The notes beneath the pieces were generated by a model, which saw only the letters and a list, made by a program, of their open reading frames with translations, was not told where the DNA came from and ran no database searches. Positions 54,477 to 63,769 of a stretch of DNA of 64,000 bases are shown piece after piece; position 1 is the stretch's first letter, and each line of letters opens with the position of its first letter. The DNA is from Janthinobacterium sp051380875 (GTDB lineage: Bacteria; Pseudomonadota; Gammaproteobacteria; Burkholderiales; Burkholderiaceae_D), in assembly GCF_051380875.1 (NCBI RefSeq), contig NZ_JBNYXW010000008.1:124001-188000 (forward strand). The letters are read 5' to 3'. The position numbers and the translations under genes were made by a program.

Positions 54477-55199
54477 TCAGTGCCCGCCCCCCAGATACGC
54501 CGCAATCACCTTCGGGTCCGTCTTCAGGCTCTCGGCCGGGCCGTGCACGGAGATGCTGCCGTTTTCCAGCACGTAACCGTAATCGGCCACGTTCAGGGCG
54601 GCGGCGGCAAATTGCTCGACCAGCAGCATGGTCACGCCTTCCGCCTTCAAGCGCGTGATGATGCGGAAGACTTCTTCCACCAAAATCGGCGCCAGGCCCA
54701 TCGACGGCTCGTCCAGCAAAATCACTTCGGGATTGAGCATGACGGCACGCGCCATGGCCAGCATCTGCTGTTCGCCGCCGGACAAGGTGCCGGCCAGCTG
54801 GTGCTGGCGCTCTTTCAGGCGCGGGAACAGTTCCAGCGCCTTTTCCAGGTCGCCCTTGATGTCGCCTTTCGGCCGTGCGCGGGTAAAGCGGGGAAAAGCG
54901 CCCAGCAGCAGGTTATCGGTCACCGACATCGATGAAAACACGCGCCGTCCTTCCGGCGAATGGGCCAGGCCGGCGCGCGCGATCTTGTGCGAGTCGAGGC
55001 CCGTGACGTCCTTGCCGCCCAGCGTCACGCTGCCCGACTTGGGCTTGAGCATGCCGGAAATGGCGCGCATGGTGGTGGTCTTGCCGGCGCCGTTCGAACC
55101 GATCAGGGTCACCAGTTTTCCCTTTGGAACTTCGAGCGAAATGCCGTGCAAGACTTCGACTTTGCCGTAGGCGGCGTGCAGATCGACTATTTTAAGCAT
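54477..55199 (-). CDS. livF: Branched-chain amino acid ABC transporter ATPase LivF
   Basis: A 240-residue ATPase of the LivF type: Walker A GSNGAGKTT (about 34-42), signature LSGGEQQ, Walker B VILLDEPSMGLAP and the LivF C-terminal ending AYLGGGH. It pairs with the LivG half of the fused LivMG protein to drive uptake of leucine, isoleucine and valine or related amino acids. It lies 13 nt downstream of the fusion gene and is the last gene of the leftward liv operon. It ends some 95 nt before the TonB receptor, without a clear terminator. Confidence 0.93.
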   Translation of the reverse strand: MLKIVDLHAAYGKVEVLHGISLEVPKGKLVTLIGSNGAGKTTTMRAISGMLKPKSGSVTLGGKDVTGLDSHKIARAGLAHSPEGRRVFSSMSVTDNLLLGAFPRFTRARPKGDIKGDLEKALELFPRLKERQHQLAGTLSGGEQQMLAMARAVMLNPEVILLDEPSMGLAPILVEEVFRIITRLKAEGVTMLLVEQFAAAALNVADYGYVLENGSISVHGPAESLKTDPKVIAAYLGGGH

Positions 55200-55212
55200 G
55201 GATCGTCCTCTC

Positions 55213-57156
55213 TCAATGCGCCGCAGGCGACAGGGTTTCGGCGCTGCCGCCCAGGTAGGCTTCGATCACTTTCGGATCGCTCTGCACGACGGCGGGCGCG
55301 CCTTCGGCGATCTTCTGGCCGAAGTCCAGCACCGTTACCACGTCCGACAGCGCCATCACCACGTCCATGTGGTGCTCGATCAGGATGATGGTGATGCCGT
55401 GCTCGCGGATCTTGCGGATGATGGCCATCAGCTCCTTGATATCGGGCGCCGTCAGGCCGGCCGCCGGTTCGTCCAGCAGCAGCAAGCGGGGATTGAGGCC
55501 CAGCGCGCGGCCAATTTCCAGCAGGCGCTGCTTGCCGTACGGCAAATTGCGCGCTTCCTCGTTGGCCAGGTCCGCCAGGCCGACGAATTCGAGGATGCTG
55601 GCGGCCCGCTCGCGCGCCGCCTTCTCCTCGCGCTTGTAGCGGGGCGTCTGCAGCATCACGTCCAGCACATTCGACTTGAACGTGTTGTGCAAGCCAACCA
55701 GCACGTTTTCGGTGGCCGTCATTTCGCCGAACAGCTGCACGTTCTGGAACGTGCGCGCCACGCCGCCCAGGGCGATCTCGGAGGGCGTGCGCCCGGAAAT
55801 GACCACGCCGGCAAATTCCACCTTGCCCGCCGTCGGCTTGTAGATGCCCGTCAGCACGTTCATCATCGTGCTCTTGCCCGAGCCGTTCGGCCCGATCAGC
55901 CCATGCACGGAACCTTGTGTAACGTTCAAGTCGACCTGGTTCAGGGCTTTCAAACCGCCGAACTGCATCAGCGCCTGGTCCACGCGTAGCAAGGTCTCTC
56001 CGCGTTGCCCGCCTTGCGCGTGATCAAACGGCGCCACGCCGTGCGAGGCGATGGCTTGCACATGGCGCCGGCCCTTGCCGACAAAACTCATCAGGAAGCC
56101 GACGATGCCATCTTGCAAGTAATACACGACAAACAGGGTCATCAGGCCGAAGATGGTCAGGCGCCAGTCAACCATGTTGTCGAGCTTGTAGGAAAACGCG
56201 GCCAGGCCGATGGTGGCCACCAGCGGCACGATCACGCCGCGCACGGTGCTGCGCTTTTTCGCCAGCATGACGGCCGAGCCGATCACGCCCAGCACGGCGG
56301 CCGTCACGGCGATCTTGCGGAACAGTTCGATATCGGACAGCAGGCTGGGCAGCATGACGACGATCAAGGCGCCGATCAGCGCGCCGGAACGGGTCTTGCG
56401 CCCGCCCATGATGACGGCCAGCAAGAACAATATCGTCAGCTCGAAGTTATAGGTATTCGGGGAAATATACTCTTCCGAATACGCGTACAGACTGCCCGCC
56501 AGGCCCGCGAAGCCGGCGCTGATGACAAACGCATACACTTTGTAGCGGTAGACGGACACGCCCATGCAGTCGGACGCGATGGGGCTGTCGCGCAGCGCCT
56601 CGAAAGCCCGTCCCAGGTTCGACTTCAGGATGCGGTGCACGACGACGAGCGAAATGAGCATCAGCGCCGCCACCATATAGTAGTACTCCACTTCGCTCAA
56701 TTTATGTCCGAAGATGGCCGGTTTGTGGATCTTGATGCCCATCGGGCCTTCCGTCAGGAAGCTCATCTCATTGATCAGTATCTGGATGATGGTGCCGAAG
56801 GCCAGGGTCACCATGGCCAGGTAAGGGCCCGTCACGCGCAGGGCCGGCAAGGCCAGGATGGCGCCGAACACGGCCGCGCCTAAAATACTGGCGGGAATGG
56901 CCAGCCAGAACGGCGCGCCCAGCTTGAACACCAGCACGCCCGTGGCATAGGAGCCGATGCCGAACAGCCCGGCGTGGCCCAGCGACACCTGCCCCGTGTA
57001 ACCGACGACGATATCGAGGCCGAACAGCAAGATGGCGTAGATCAAGATCGTCTCGGCCAGGTGGATGTAGTATGGATTCGGTATTACGATGGGAAACAGG
57101 GCCAGCACGGCCAACCCGGCCGCGCTCAATGCGAGCATGGTGATTTTCTTGTTCAT
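55213..57156 (-). CDS. Fused LivM permease-LivG ATPase
   Basis: A 647-residue fusion. The N-terminal part is a LivM-type permease with about nine to ten helices (1 to about 370; VVGYTGQVSLGHAGLFGIGSY, then LRDSPIASDCMGVSVYRYKVYAF). After a short hydrophilic linker (about 375-390, HGVAPFDHAQGG) comes a LivG ATPase (Walker A GPNGSGKST at about 420-428, ARTFQNVQLF Q-loop, variant signature NLPYGKQR, Walker B LLLLDEPAAGL). In E. coli these are separate proteins. The gene begins 7 nt after livH. Confidence 0.92.
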   Translation of the reverse strand: MNKKITMLALSAAGLAVLALFPIVIPNPYYIHLAETILIYAILLFGLDIVVGYTGQVSLGHAGLFGIGSYATGVLVFKLGAPFWLAIPASILGAAVFGAILALPALRVTGPYLAMVTLAFGTIIQILINEMSFLTEGPMGIKIHKPAIFGHKLSEVEYYYMVAALMLISLVVVHRILKSNLGRAFEALRDSPIASDCMGVSVYRYKVYAFVISAGFAGLAGSLYAYSEEYISPNTYNFELTILFLLAVIMGGRKTRSGALIGALIVVMLPSLLSDIELFRKIAVTAAVLGVIGSAVMLAKKRSTVRGVIVPLVATIGLAAFSYKLDNMVDWRLTIFGLMTLFVVYYLQDGIVGFLMSFVGKGRRHVQAIASHGVAPFDHAQGGQRGETLLRVDQALMQFGGLKALNQVDLNVTQGSVHGLIGPNGSGKSTMMNVLTGIYKPTAGKVEFAGVVISGRTPSEIALGGVARTFQNVQLFGEMTATENVLVGLHNTFKSNVLDVMLQTPRYKREEKAARERAASILEFVGLADLANEEARNLPYGKQRLLEIGRALGLNPRLLLLDEPAAGLTAPDIKELMAIIRKIREHGITIILIEHHMDVVMALSDVVTVLDFGQKIAEGAPAVVQSDPKVIEAYLGGSAETLSPAAH

Positions 57157-57163
57157 GTATTCC

Positions 57164-58054
57164 TCAGACTTTCTTGATCGCGGCTTTGCCGAACAGGCCG
57201 GACGGCTTGATGGCCAGCACCAGCAGCAGCAACAGCAGGCCCGGCACTTCCTTGTAGCCCGTGGAAATGTAATAGCCGGTGGTGGTTTCGGCGATGCCCA
57301 GGATCAGGCCGCCTACGATGGCGCCCACGCCCGACGTCAGTCCGCCGATGATGGCCACGGCAAACGCTTTCAGGCCCAGGGACGCACCCATGGTGGCGCC
57401 CGTCAGCGTCAGCGGCGCCACCAGCACGCCGGCAAACGCGGCCGTGGCGGACGACAGCGCGTACGAAAACGTGATGACCATGCCCGTATTGATGCCCATC
57501 AAACCGGCCGCATCGCGGTCGTTGGCCGTGGCCACGACGGCCTTGCCGTAGATCGATTTGCGGTTGAACACTTCGACGGCCAGCATGATGGCCAGCGCGC
57601 CGACGATCACGGCCACCTGCATCTGCTGCACATTGGCGCCGAACACCTGGAACGGCGCAGCCGAAAGCGGCGACGGGAACATCAGGTCATCCTTGCCCCA
57701 GATGTTTTCCGCCACGTTCTTGAAGATGATGGCCAGCGCGATGGTCGACATGATCCAGCCGAATTCGGACTTGATCTTGATGGCGGGGCGCACGCCGATC
57801 CATTCGACGAACACGCCCTGCAAGGCGCCGAAAGCGATGACGATGGGGACCATCAGCAAATAACTCATGTAGGGGCCGCCGTGGATGGTGCCCACCAGGG
57901 ACAGGCCCACCAGCGCGCCCAGCATCAAGGACTCGCCCTGGCCGAAGTTGAGGGTGCCGGACGTGGCAAAGGTCAGCTGGTAGCCGAAGGCGATGACGGC
58001 ATAGATCATGCCCAGCGCAACGCCGCTGAAGACTAGCTGCAGGAAGATTTCCAT
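57164..58054 (-). CDS. livH: Branched-chain amino acid ABC permease LivH
   Basis: A 296-residue permease with about eight helices and LivH signatures (AVIAFGYQLTFATSGTLNFGQGE near the N-terminus; GLKAFAVAIIGGLTSGVGAIVGGL in the second half). It is the partner of the LivM half. The upstream gap of 93 nt to the binding protein gene contains an intrinsic terminator, so its level should be lower than that of LivK. Its ATG follows the purine-rich GGGGAATACC. Confidence 0.93.
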   Translation of the reverse strand: MEIFLQLVFSGVALGMIYAVIAFGYQLTFATSGTLNFGQGESLMLGALVGLSLVGTIHGGPYMSYLLMVPIVIAFGALQGVFVEWIGVRPAIKIKSEFGWIMSTIALAIIFKNVAENIWGKDDLMFPSPLSAAPFQVFGANVQQMQVAVIVGALAIMLAVEVFNRKSIYGKAVVATANDRDAAGLMGINTGMVITFSYALSSATAAFAGVLVAPLTLTGATMGASLGLKAFAVAIIGGLTSGVGAIVGGLILGIAETTTGYYISTGYKEVPGLLLLLLVLAIKPSGLFGKAAIKKV

Positions 58055-58075
58055 GGTATTCCCCGGAAGACGGTA

Positions 58076-58117
58076 AATAAAAAAATGGCCAGTCCTGATT
58101 CCTCAAGGCTGGCCATT
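58076..58117 (-). terminator. Intercistronic terminator between livK and livH
   Basis: On the minus strand, AATGGCCAG (complement of 58109-58117) pairs with CTGGCCATT (complement of 58084-58092), extended by CCT/AGG inside the loop, and is followed by seven T's. It lies between livK and the rest of the operon, so it should reduce rather than stop downstream transcription. Confidence 0.8.
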
Positions 58118-58147
58118 GTGCGGCGAGTGCTTGGCTATGCGCCGGGC

Positions 58148-59305
58148 TTACTTGGCGAGGACGACTTTGCCGTCCTTGACTTCGCCAAACACGGTCACGT
58201 CGGCGGTAATCGCTTCATGGTTGGTTTTGCTGTATGGCTTGTTATACGTGGTGACGGCGCCGTCCACTTTTTCCGTCAGGTTTTCCAGCGCGGCGCGCAC
58301 TTTCGGACCATCCGTGCCGCCCGCCTGCTTGAAGGCTGCTGCCAGCAGGTAGATCGAATCGTAGCCTTGCGCAGCCGACACGGCCGACGGTATGCGTCCG
58401 CCCGATGGCTTGTAGGTAGCGACGTAGCCGTCGATGAAGGCCTTGCGTTTCGGCGTGCTGGCGTCCTGGATGAAGGTTTGCGGCATGCGCGTACCGTCGC
58501 CGTTCTTGCCCGCGTTATCGATGAAGTTGCCCATGGCCAGGGTCCAGCTGCCGATCAGCGGCACTTTCCAGCCCAGTTTCTCCATGCCGTTGGCAATTTG
58601 CGCCAGTTCCGGGCCGATGCCGTAGGTCAGCACCACTTCCGCACCCGCCTGCTTGGCTTTGAGCAGCTGGGCCGTCATGTCGACGTCCTTGATATTGTAT
58701 TTTTCGACCGTGACGGCCTTGAGGCCTTTCTTGTCGAGCGCCTTTTCCAGGTCTTCGCGGCCCAGCTGGCCGTAGTTGGTGGAATCGGCCAGGATCGCCA
58801 CTTTCTTGAACTTGCGGCGGTCGACGGCTTCCTCGACGATCATGTGCGACTGGATCTGGTCGTTGGCGGAATTACGGAAGATGTAATTTTCAGGCTGGTC
58901 GGCAAACTGCTTGGTGATGATGGAACCCGTTGCCACGTTGTTGATCACGGGGATCTTGGCTTCCTGGTAAAAGCGCTGCGAGGCCAGCGCCACGCCGGTG
59001 TTAATGAAGCCGACGGTGGCGGCGACCTTTTCCTTGTTGATGAGTTCTTGGGCGATTTGCACGCCGCGTTCGTTCTTGGCTTCGTCGTCGCGTTCGATCA
59101 GCAACAGCGAACGGCCCATGACGCCGCCCTTGGCATTGATTTCAGCAACGGCCAGCTTGACACCGTCGCGCATCGACACGCCCATCGGCGCGGAACCGCC
59201 CGTGAACGGACCGGACACGCCGATCTTGATGGGCTCGGCTGCGACAGCCGCTTGCGAGAAACCCAAAACCAAACTTGCCACGAGCAACTTCTGTTTGAAA
59301 TTCAT
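58148..59305 (-). CDS. livK: Branched-chain amino acid ABC substrate-binding protein
   Basis: A 385-residue periplasmic binding protein (type 1 fold) with a signal peptide (MNFKQKLLVASLVLGFSQAAVA). Typical segments: IKIGVSGPFTGGSAPMG, AEINAKGGVMGRSLLLIERDD, and ILADSTNYGQLGREDLEKAL. Specificity for branched-chain amino acids is by family and operon; related proteins bind amides, aromatic acids or other amino acids. It is the first gene of the liv operon and is followed by the terminator described separately. A 357-bp gap lies upstream. Confidence 0.9.
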   Translation of the reverse strand: MNFKQKLLVASLVLGFSQAAVAAEPIKIGVSGPFTGGSAPMGVSMRDGVKLAVAEINAKGGVMGRSLLLIERDDEAKNERGVQIAQELINKEKVAATVGFINTGVALASQRFYQEAKIPVINNVATGSIITKQFADQPENYIFRNSANDQIQSHMIVEEAVDRRKFKKVAILADSTNYGQLGREDLEKALDKKGLKAVTVEKYNIKDVDMTAQLLKAKQAGAEVVLTYGIGPELAQIANGMEKLGWKVPLIGSWTLAMGNFIDNAGKNGDGTRMPQTFIQDASTPKRKAFIDGYVATYKPSGGRIPSAVSAAQGYDSIYLLAAAFKQAGGTDGPKVRAALENLTEKVDGAVTTYNKPYSKTNHEAITADVTVFGEVKDGKVVLAK

Positions 59306-59662
59306 TTGTCATCTCCTGTAATACAACGTTTTTAATGCCACTTATTTTTATAGTCGTACGCTGGATAACCGCCCCATCGATAAATCATTGTAGGTTAGTA
59401 AACATGCTCCAGCAACAACTACATATGACGCGTCGCAGCAACGAAAAAGACGCGATTGTCAGACTTCTGTAAGGTAAATGTGACGCAAATTGACACACTG
59501 TGCGCCATCGTGCAACAAATCTGCGGCGCCAAGGACGGGCGAAGACGATGATCAGCCGGGCTGCTGATCTGGCGCAAAGCCGTCACTGGCCCGCATGCTA
59601 AGGTCGGCAATGCCAGCGCGTGCGCGCGGGCCCGTCCAGCCACCCCGCCGCATGGAGGCACT
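59306..59662. other. Divergent intergenic region, no gene seen
   Basis: About 357 bp between livK (leftward) and a lipoprotein gene (rightward). It must hold the promoters of both. TTGACA occurs at 59490-59495 on the plus strand, but no good -10 follows at the right distance. No riboswitch fold or small gene was recognised. Confidence 0.5.
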
Positions 59663-60565
59663 ATGCAACACCTGTCGACAGCCACCGTTTCCGCCTTGCT
59701 TGCCTTCACCAGCCTGCTGCTGGGCGGCTGCGCCAGCAACCTGGCGCCCGTGCGCACGTTTGCCGAGCAGACGCACAAGCTATCCGCCAGTTTCGAGCCC
59801 ATGCTGGCCGGCACGCTCGACAGCTGCACCGATAATGCCCTGCGCAAGCGGCTGATCATGAGCGAGCATTTCGACGCACAAGCGAGCGAGCAGGCAGCGC
59901 GCGCCGACTGCGCGCCGATCAGCCTGGCCAGCGAATCGATAGGCAAGCTGAACGACGTGCTGTTGCGCTATGCGCAGACGCTGGCGGCCGTCGCCGACAG
60001 CAAGGTGCCGGTATACCAGGAAGAATTCAAGGGACTGGGCGATTCGCTGGGCAGCCTGCAGTTGCATGGCGCAGCGGCGCCGCTGCTCGACGCCGGCAGC
60101 TTGTCGACAGTGGTGAAGCTGAGCGAACACCTGAGCCGGCTGGCCACGCAGCGCCTGCAAAAGTCGGCCCTGCGCGAACTGCTAGCTGAGCAAGAAGCCG
60201 TCAACATCGTCAGCAATGCCTTGAAAGAGTATGCGCAGCGCAATTACCGCGCCGGGCTGCAGGACGAATTGCGCGACCTGGCGCTGCTGCGCAATGCCGT
60301 CGATGGCGCTGCGCCGCGCGAACCGCTGGCGGCCAACTACATCCGCACGCGATTGCACCTGGAAGGCAAGCAATTGCAGGAACGCGAAAAGATCGTCACC
60401 GCGTATGTGGCCGCCGTCGATGCGCTGCAGGCAAGCGTGGCGGCGCTGCGGGCCAATCTCGACCGCCTGCAGTCGCCCGAACTGGCACAGCAGCTGGCGC
60501 AGTTTTCGCGCCACGTCGAGGCGCTGCAGCGGCAAGCAGCTTACTATGCTCCCGCTCGCTGGTAA
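59663..60565 (+). CDS. Lipoprotein of unknown function
   Basis: A 300-residue lipoprotein: signal peptide with lipobox LLGGC (Cys23) and then a largely helical mature part with long amphipathic stretches (NDVLLRYAQTLAAVADSKVP; ERLATQRLQK-like; SVAALRANLDRLQSPELAQ). The Cys after +2 is Ala-Ser, so outer-membrane sorting is likely. No domain is recognised. A second gene follows 22 nt later with a predicted helical, soluble product; together they look like a small envelope-associated pair. The ATG at 59663 is preceded by GGAGGCA. Confidence 0.7.
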   Translation: MQHLSTATVSALLAFTSLLLGGCASNLAPVRTFAEQTHKLSASFEPMLAGTLDSCTDNALRKRLIMSEHFDAQASEQAARADCAPISLASESIGKLNDVLLRYAQTLAAVADSKVPVYQEEFKGLGDSLGSLQLHGAAAPLLDAGSLSTVVKLSEHLSRLATQRLQKSALRELLAEQEAVNIVSNALKEYAQRNYRAGLQDELRDLALLRNAVDGAAPREPLAANYIRTRLHLEGKQLQEREKIVTAYVAAVDALQASVAALRANLDRLQSPELAQQLAQFSRHVEALQRQAAYYAPARW

Positions 60566-60587
60566 TGCGCCCACACTGGAGACTCCC

Positions 60588-60995
60588 ATGCCCCAATTGA
60601 CCGAACTGACGAAGGACCAAACCTACGCCATCGCCGACAGCCTGGCGCAGGCATCGAGCCTGGTGCTGGAATTGCGTATCCGCGAACGGGAAACGCTGAC
60701 GCCGGAAGAGCGCGCGCTGCTGGAACAAGTTGAAAACCACCTGGACCAGATGGTGGCCCTGTTCCGCGCCTACGGCATTTACCTGATCGCCGAAGGGGCC
60801 GAACAGGCGCGCGCAGATATCGAGGGCGCCATCGCCAAGGGCAAGGCGCAGCTCAAGCGCATTGCTGATATAAAAGCTGCCATCGGTGCGGCGGCCAGGC
60901 TGGTCGACCTGGGCGCGGCGATCCTGTCGCGCGATCCGTTCGCCATCGGCCAGGCGGCGGCCAGCTTGCGGGCCAGGCCGAAAACGCCCGCGTAG
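60588..60995 (+). CDS. Helical protein of unknown function paired with the lipoprotein
   Basis: A 135-residue soluble protein, almost wholly helical by composition. It has Ala/Glu/Arg-rich segments (DSLAQASSLVLELRIRERETLT, EERALLEQVENHLDQMVALFRAYG, EGAIAKGKAQLKRIADIKAAIGAAARLVDLGAAIL). A hydrophobic stretch near 108-125 could be a weak membrane contact. No signal peptide is seen. It lies 22 nt downstream of the lipoprotein gene with TGGAG before the ATG, and ends 1 nt before the convergent Sel1-type gene. No family is recognised. Confidence 0.6.
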   Translation: MPQLTELTKDQTYAIADSLAQASSLVLELRIRERETLTPEERALLEQVENHLDQMVALFRAYGIYLIAEGAEQARADIEGAIAKGKAQLKRIADIKAAIGAAARLVDLGAAILSRDPFAIGQAAASLRARPKTPA

Positions 60996-60996
60996 A

Positions 60997-61503
60997 TCAG
61001 GGTTCGGGCGGGCGATGCCCCATCGCGTGGGTGGCCATTTTCAGGTACAGGGCCGACAGCGCCTCGTCGTGCGCATAGCCCATGCGCCCCTCGCCCAGGG
61101 CGAGGGATTTCTGCTGCAGCGCTTCCGGGTATTCAAGGCCGCAGGCCGTGTCCAGCCAGTAGCGCGCTTGCACTTCATCGCTGGCCAGCAGCAGGTTCGC
61201 CAGAATGAACATAGCGGGCGCCACGCCACCTTGCGCGGCCAGTTCCAGCCAGTGCATGGCGGCCGTGCTGTCTTGCGGCCCGCCCATGCCGTTCTTCAGC
61301 ATCAAGCCCAGGTAGTACGCGGCGGCAGCGCTGCCCTGTTGCGCCGCCTGCCCGAACAGGGCGCGCGCCTGTGGCTGGGTAGCGACTCCCGCGCGCATCA
61401 GCGCTTTCGCGTGAGTGAGCTGGGCCGCGGCATCCTGCGCCGCCGATGCCAGGGGCGACGCGGCCACCAGCGCCGCCGCCAGCAGCCAAGCCGTCAGCTT
61501 CAT
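60997..61503 (-). CDS. Exported Sel1-like repeat protein
   Basis: A 168-residue protein with a signal peptide (MKLTAWLLAAALVAASPLASA) and Sel1/TPR-like repeats (ARALFGQAAQQGSAAAAYYLGLMLKNGMG, then AAMHWLELAAQGGVAPAMFILANLLL, then RYWLDTACGLEYPEALQQKSLAL). Such proteins act as periplasmic adaptors. Its ATG overlaps the stop of the upstream cyclic-nucleotide phosphodiesterase (ATGA), so it is translated with it and may interact with it. The stop falls just beside the stop of the convergent helical protein. Confidence 0.78.
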   Translation of the reverse strand: MKLTAWLLAAALVAASPLASAAQDAAAQLTHAKALMRAGVATQPQARALFGQAAQQGSAAAAYYLGLMLKNGMGGPQDSTAAMHWLELAAQGGVAPAMFILANLLLASDEVQARYWLDTACGLEYPEALQQKSLALGEGRMGYAHDEALSALYLKMATHAMGHRPPEP

Positions 61504-63545
61504 TTCGACAAATCGACCTGGTACAGCGCAAAACCCTTGCCGGCGCCATCGTCGGACTTGAGCTGCGTCACATTATCGATGCCAGCTGCGCGGGCCAGCT
61601 CGATCACATTGGGCGCCGAGTGGAATACCACCGGGCCTTGCGTGGCGACTTTGGCAAAGCGCCAGCTGCGCGCCGAGCCGTTTTTCGCGCGCGTGAGGTT
61701 TTTCTCTTGCGTGACGTAGGCGATTAGCAGTTCGCGGTTGTTGTCGGGCGAGGCCACCACCGTCTTGCTGCCATCGAGACCGGGAAAATTGCCGCCGCCG
61801 CTGGCGCGGTAGTTGTTTGTCGCGATGATGAATTCCTGGTCCGCAGCCACCGGCTTGCCCTTGTACGTGAAGCCCTTGATGCGCTGGCCAGGCTGTTGCG
61901 TGATGTCGATCTGGTAGCGCACGTCGGCGCTGGTGATGGCGTCGAAGTTGTAGCTGGGGTGGGCCAAGTTGACCAGTTCCTGCGGCTCCGCCTGGTTCGG
62001 GGCGATGGTATTGAAACGCTGCGCCGACTGCTCCAGCCAGGCCTTCAACTGCGCGCCATTCATCTTCACGCCATACAGCGCGTTCGGATACAAATACAGG
62101 TCGGCCGCATTATTGAGCGCCACATTACCCGCCTTGACGTCCGTATAGTCGGACACGCCGGCCGAACCGCTCTTGAATGGCGACGACATCGACAGCACGG
62201 GCAGCTGCGCGTACTGCGGCAAATTCGCCTTCACGTAAGCGGCCAGGTAGCCCGCCTGCGCCTGATTGACCACCTCGATGGCGCTCACATCGCCCACGTC
62301 GGCAAAATACGTCGACATGCGGAAATCGGTCGCGCCCACGGCCGTCTGCACGTAGGCGATGGTGGCAGCATGTTCCTCGGCCACCAGCGCGCTGATCGCC
62401 GCATCGGGCGCCACATAGCTCTTGTCCGCATTCTGGATGCCGCGCGCTTCCACCGTGGTGGCGCTCTTGTCGACGATCCACTGCTTGCCGTCGTGGCGCA
62501 GGTGCAAGCCGATCACGCCCAGGTGCTTGCCCCACAGATTGGCCATCACAGTGGGCACGCCGTTGACCAGGCCACGGGCCTTGTCGACGCCAGGCAGGTT
62601 AAATTGCGCCACCGTGCTGGTGGCGTTGGGGAACAGCTGGTGCGAATGGCCGATCAGCATGGCGTCCACGCCGGGCACTTGCGACAGGTAGTAATTGCCG
62701 TTTTCCATGCTGGGCGAATACGGGCTGTCATCCAGGCCACCGTGCGAGATGGCCACCACCAGTTCGGCGCCCCTGGCGCGCATCTCGGGGATGAACTTTT
62801 CCGCCGTCTCGCGCACGCCCTGCGTGTAGACTCTTCCTTCCAGCCAGCGCTTGTCCCACGCCATGATGGTCGGCGGCGCAAAGCTGATGATGCCCACCTT
62901 GACGGTGCTCGTGACCGGCTCGCCGTCAGGGCCGGTCGCCGTGATCTGCTTGTCGATGATGTGATATGGCGCAAACAGCGGCTTGCCGCTCTTCACGCTA
63001 TAGACGTTGGCCAGCACTTGCGGAAATTGCGGGCCGGCGCAGCGCGGCTTGGCCGCGTCGACGCTGTCGACATCAAAACGGTTGCCCGTCACCTGGCTCA
63101 AAAAGGCCAGGCCGTAGTTGAATTCATGGTTGCCGATGCCGCTGCCGTCCACTTTCAGCAGGTTCATGGCCTTGTAGATGGCCAGGGTCTGGTCGCAGGC
63201 CAGCGGTTTGACCAGCGCCTGGTAGTCGGCCAGCGCCGTGCCCTGGATGGTGTCGCCGTTGTCGAGCAGGAGGTTGTTCGGAAATTGCGCGCGCGCCTGC
63301 GCGATCAGCGCCGCCGTGCGTTCCAGGCCGATCGACGGCTCCGGCTGCAGCTTGTAATAGTCATAACTGAGCACATTGGCGTGCAAATCCGTCGTCTCCA
63401 GCAGGGCCAGGGTGGCGCTGCTGCCAGCCGGCGTGGCCGCCAGCGGGTGGGCGTGCCCGGTAGCCCCGGGCGGCAAGGCGCCGCAGCCTGCCAGCAGCAA
63501 CGGTAACAGGGCAAGACGGGGAAGTTGGCGCATCAGTTGGCACAT
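61500..63545 (-). CDS. cpdB: 2',3'-cyclic-nucleotide 2'-phosphodiesterase/3'-nucleotidase-like lipoprotein
   Basis: A 681-residue exported enzyme with lipobox (LLLAGC), a metallophosphoesterase domain with ETTDLHANV, LDNGDTIQG, GNHEFNYGL, AISHGG and GHSHQLFP, and a 5'-nucleotidase C-terminal substrate domain with TNNYRASGGGNFPG. It should hydrolyse 2',3'-cyclic nucleotides and 3'-nucleotides outside the cytoplasm, salvaging phosphate and nucleosides. E. coli CpdB is a soluble periplasmic protein of about 650 aa; lipidation is a difference. The start at 63545 has AGGAAC upstream; 63533 is an alternative. It is coupled to the Sel1-like gene and divergent from prfB. Confidence 0.88.
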   Translation of the reverse strand: MCQLMRQLPRLALLPLLLAGCGALPPGATGHAHPLAATPAGSSATLALLETTDLHANVLSYDYYKLQPEPSIGLERTAALIAQARAQFPNNLLLDNGDTIQGTALADYQALVKPLACDQTLAIYKAMNLLKVDGSGIGNHEFNYGLAFLSQVTGNRFDVDSVDAAKPRCAGPQFPQVLANVYSVKSGKPLFAPYHIIDKQITATGPDGEPVTSTVKVGIISFAPPTIMAWDKRWLEGRVYTQGVRETAEKFIPEMRARGAELVVAISHGGLDDSPYSPSMENGNYYLSQVPGVDAMLIGHSHQLFPNATSTVAQFNLPGVDKARGLVNGVPTVMANLWGKHLGVIGLHLRHDGKQWIVDKSATTVEARGIQNADKSYVAPDAAISALVAEEHAATIAYVQTAVGATDFRMSTYFADVGDVSAIEVVNQAQAGYLAAYVKANLPQYAQLPVLSMSSPFKSGSAGVSDYTDVKAGNVALNNAADLYLYPNALYGVKMNGAQLKAWLEQSAQRFNTIAPNQAEPQELVNLAHPSYNFDAITSADVRYQIDITQQPGQRIKGFTYKGKPVAADQEFIIATNNYRASGGGNFPGLDGSKTVVASPDNNRELLIAYVTQEKNLTRAKNGSARSWRFAKVATQGPVVFHSAPNVIELARAAGIDNVTQLKSDDGAGKGFALYQVDLSK

Positions 63546-63727
63546 GAGGTGTTCCTGTGGAAAGACAATATCGCCAGCATCATACGCAGCACGGCAGCCG
63601 CCATCAAGCCATAAAACACGCACTTTGCCAGTCGGAACATTGTCGCAAATACAGCAAAATAGTGGATTTATTGCATTCCTTGCCGCCGATTCCCCGCTGC
63701 CGGCATCAGAAACACGCCGCGCTCGCG

Positions 63728-63733
63728 TATAAT
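63728..63733 (+). promoter_or_regulatory. Candidate -10 box for prfB
   Basis: A consensus TATAAT lies 37 nt before the prfB ATG at 63770, preceded by a GC-rich stretch typical of a growth-regulated promoter. No convincing -35 box is seen 16-18 nt upstream. Confidence 0.45.
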
Positions 63734-63769
63734 TCAGGGTTTGATTTCACCATAGAAGACCAGAATATT

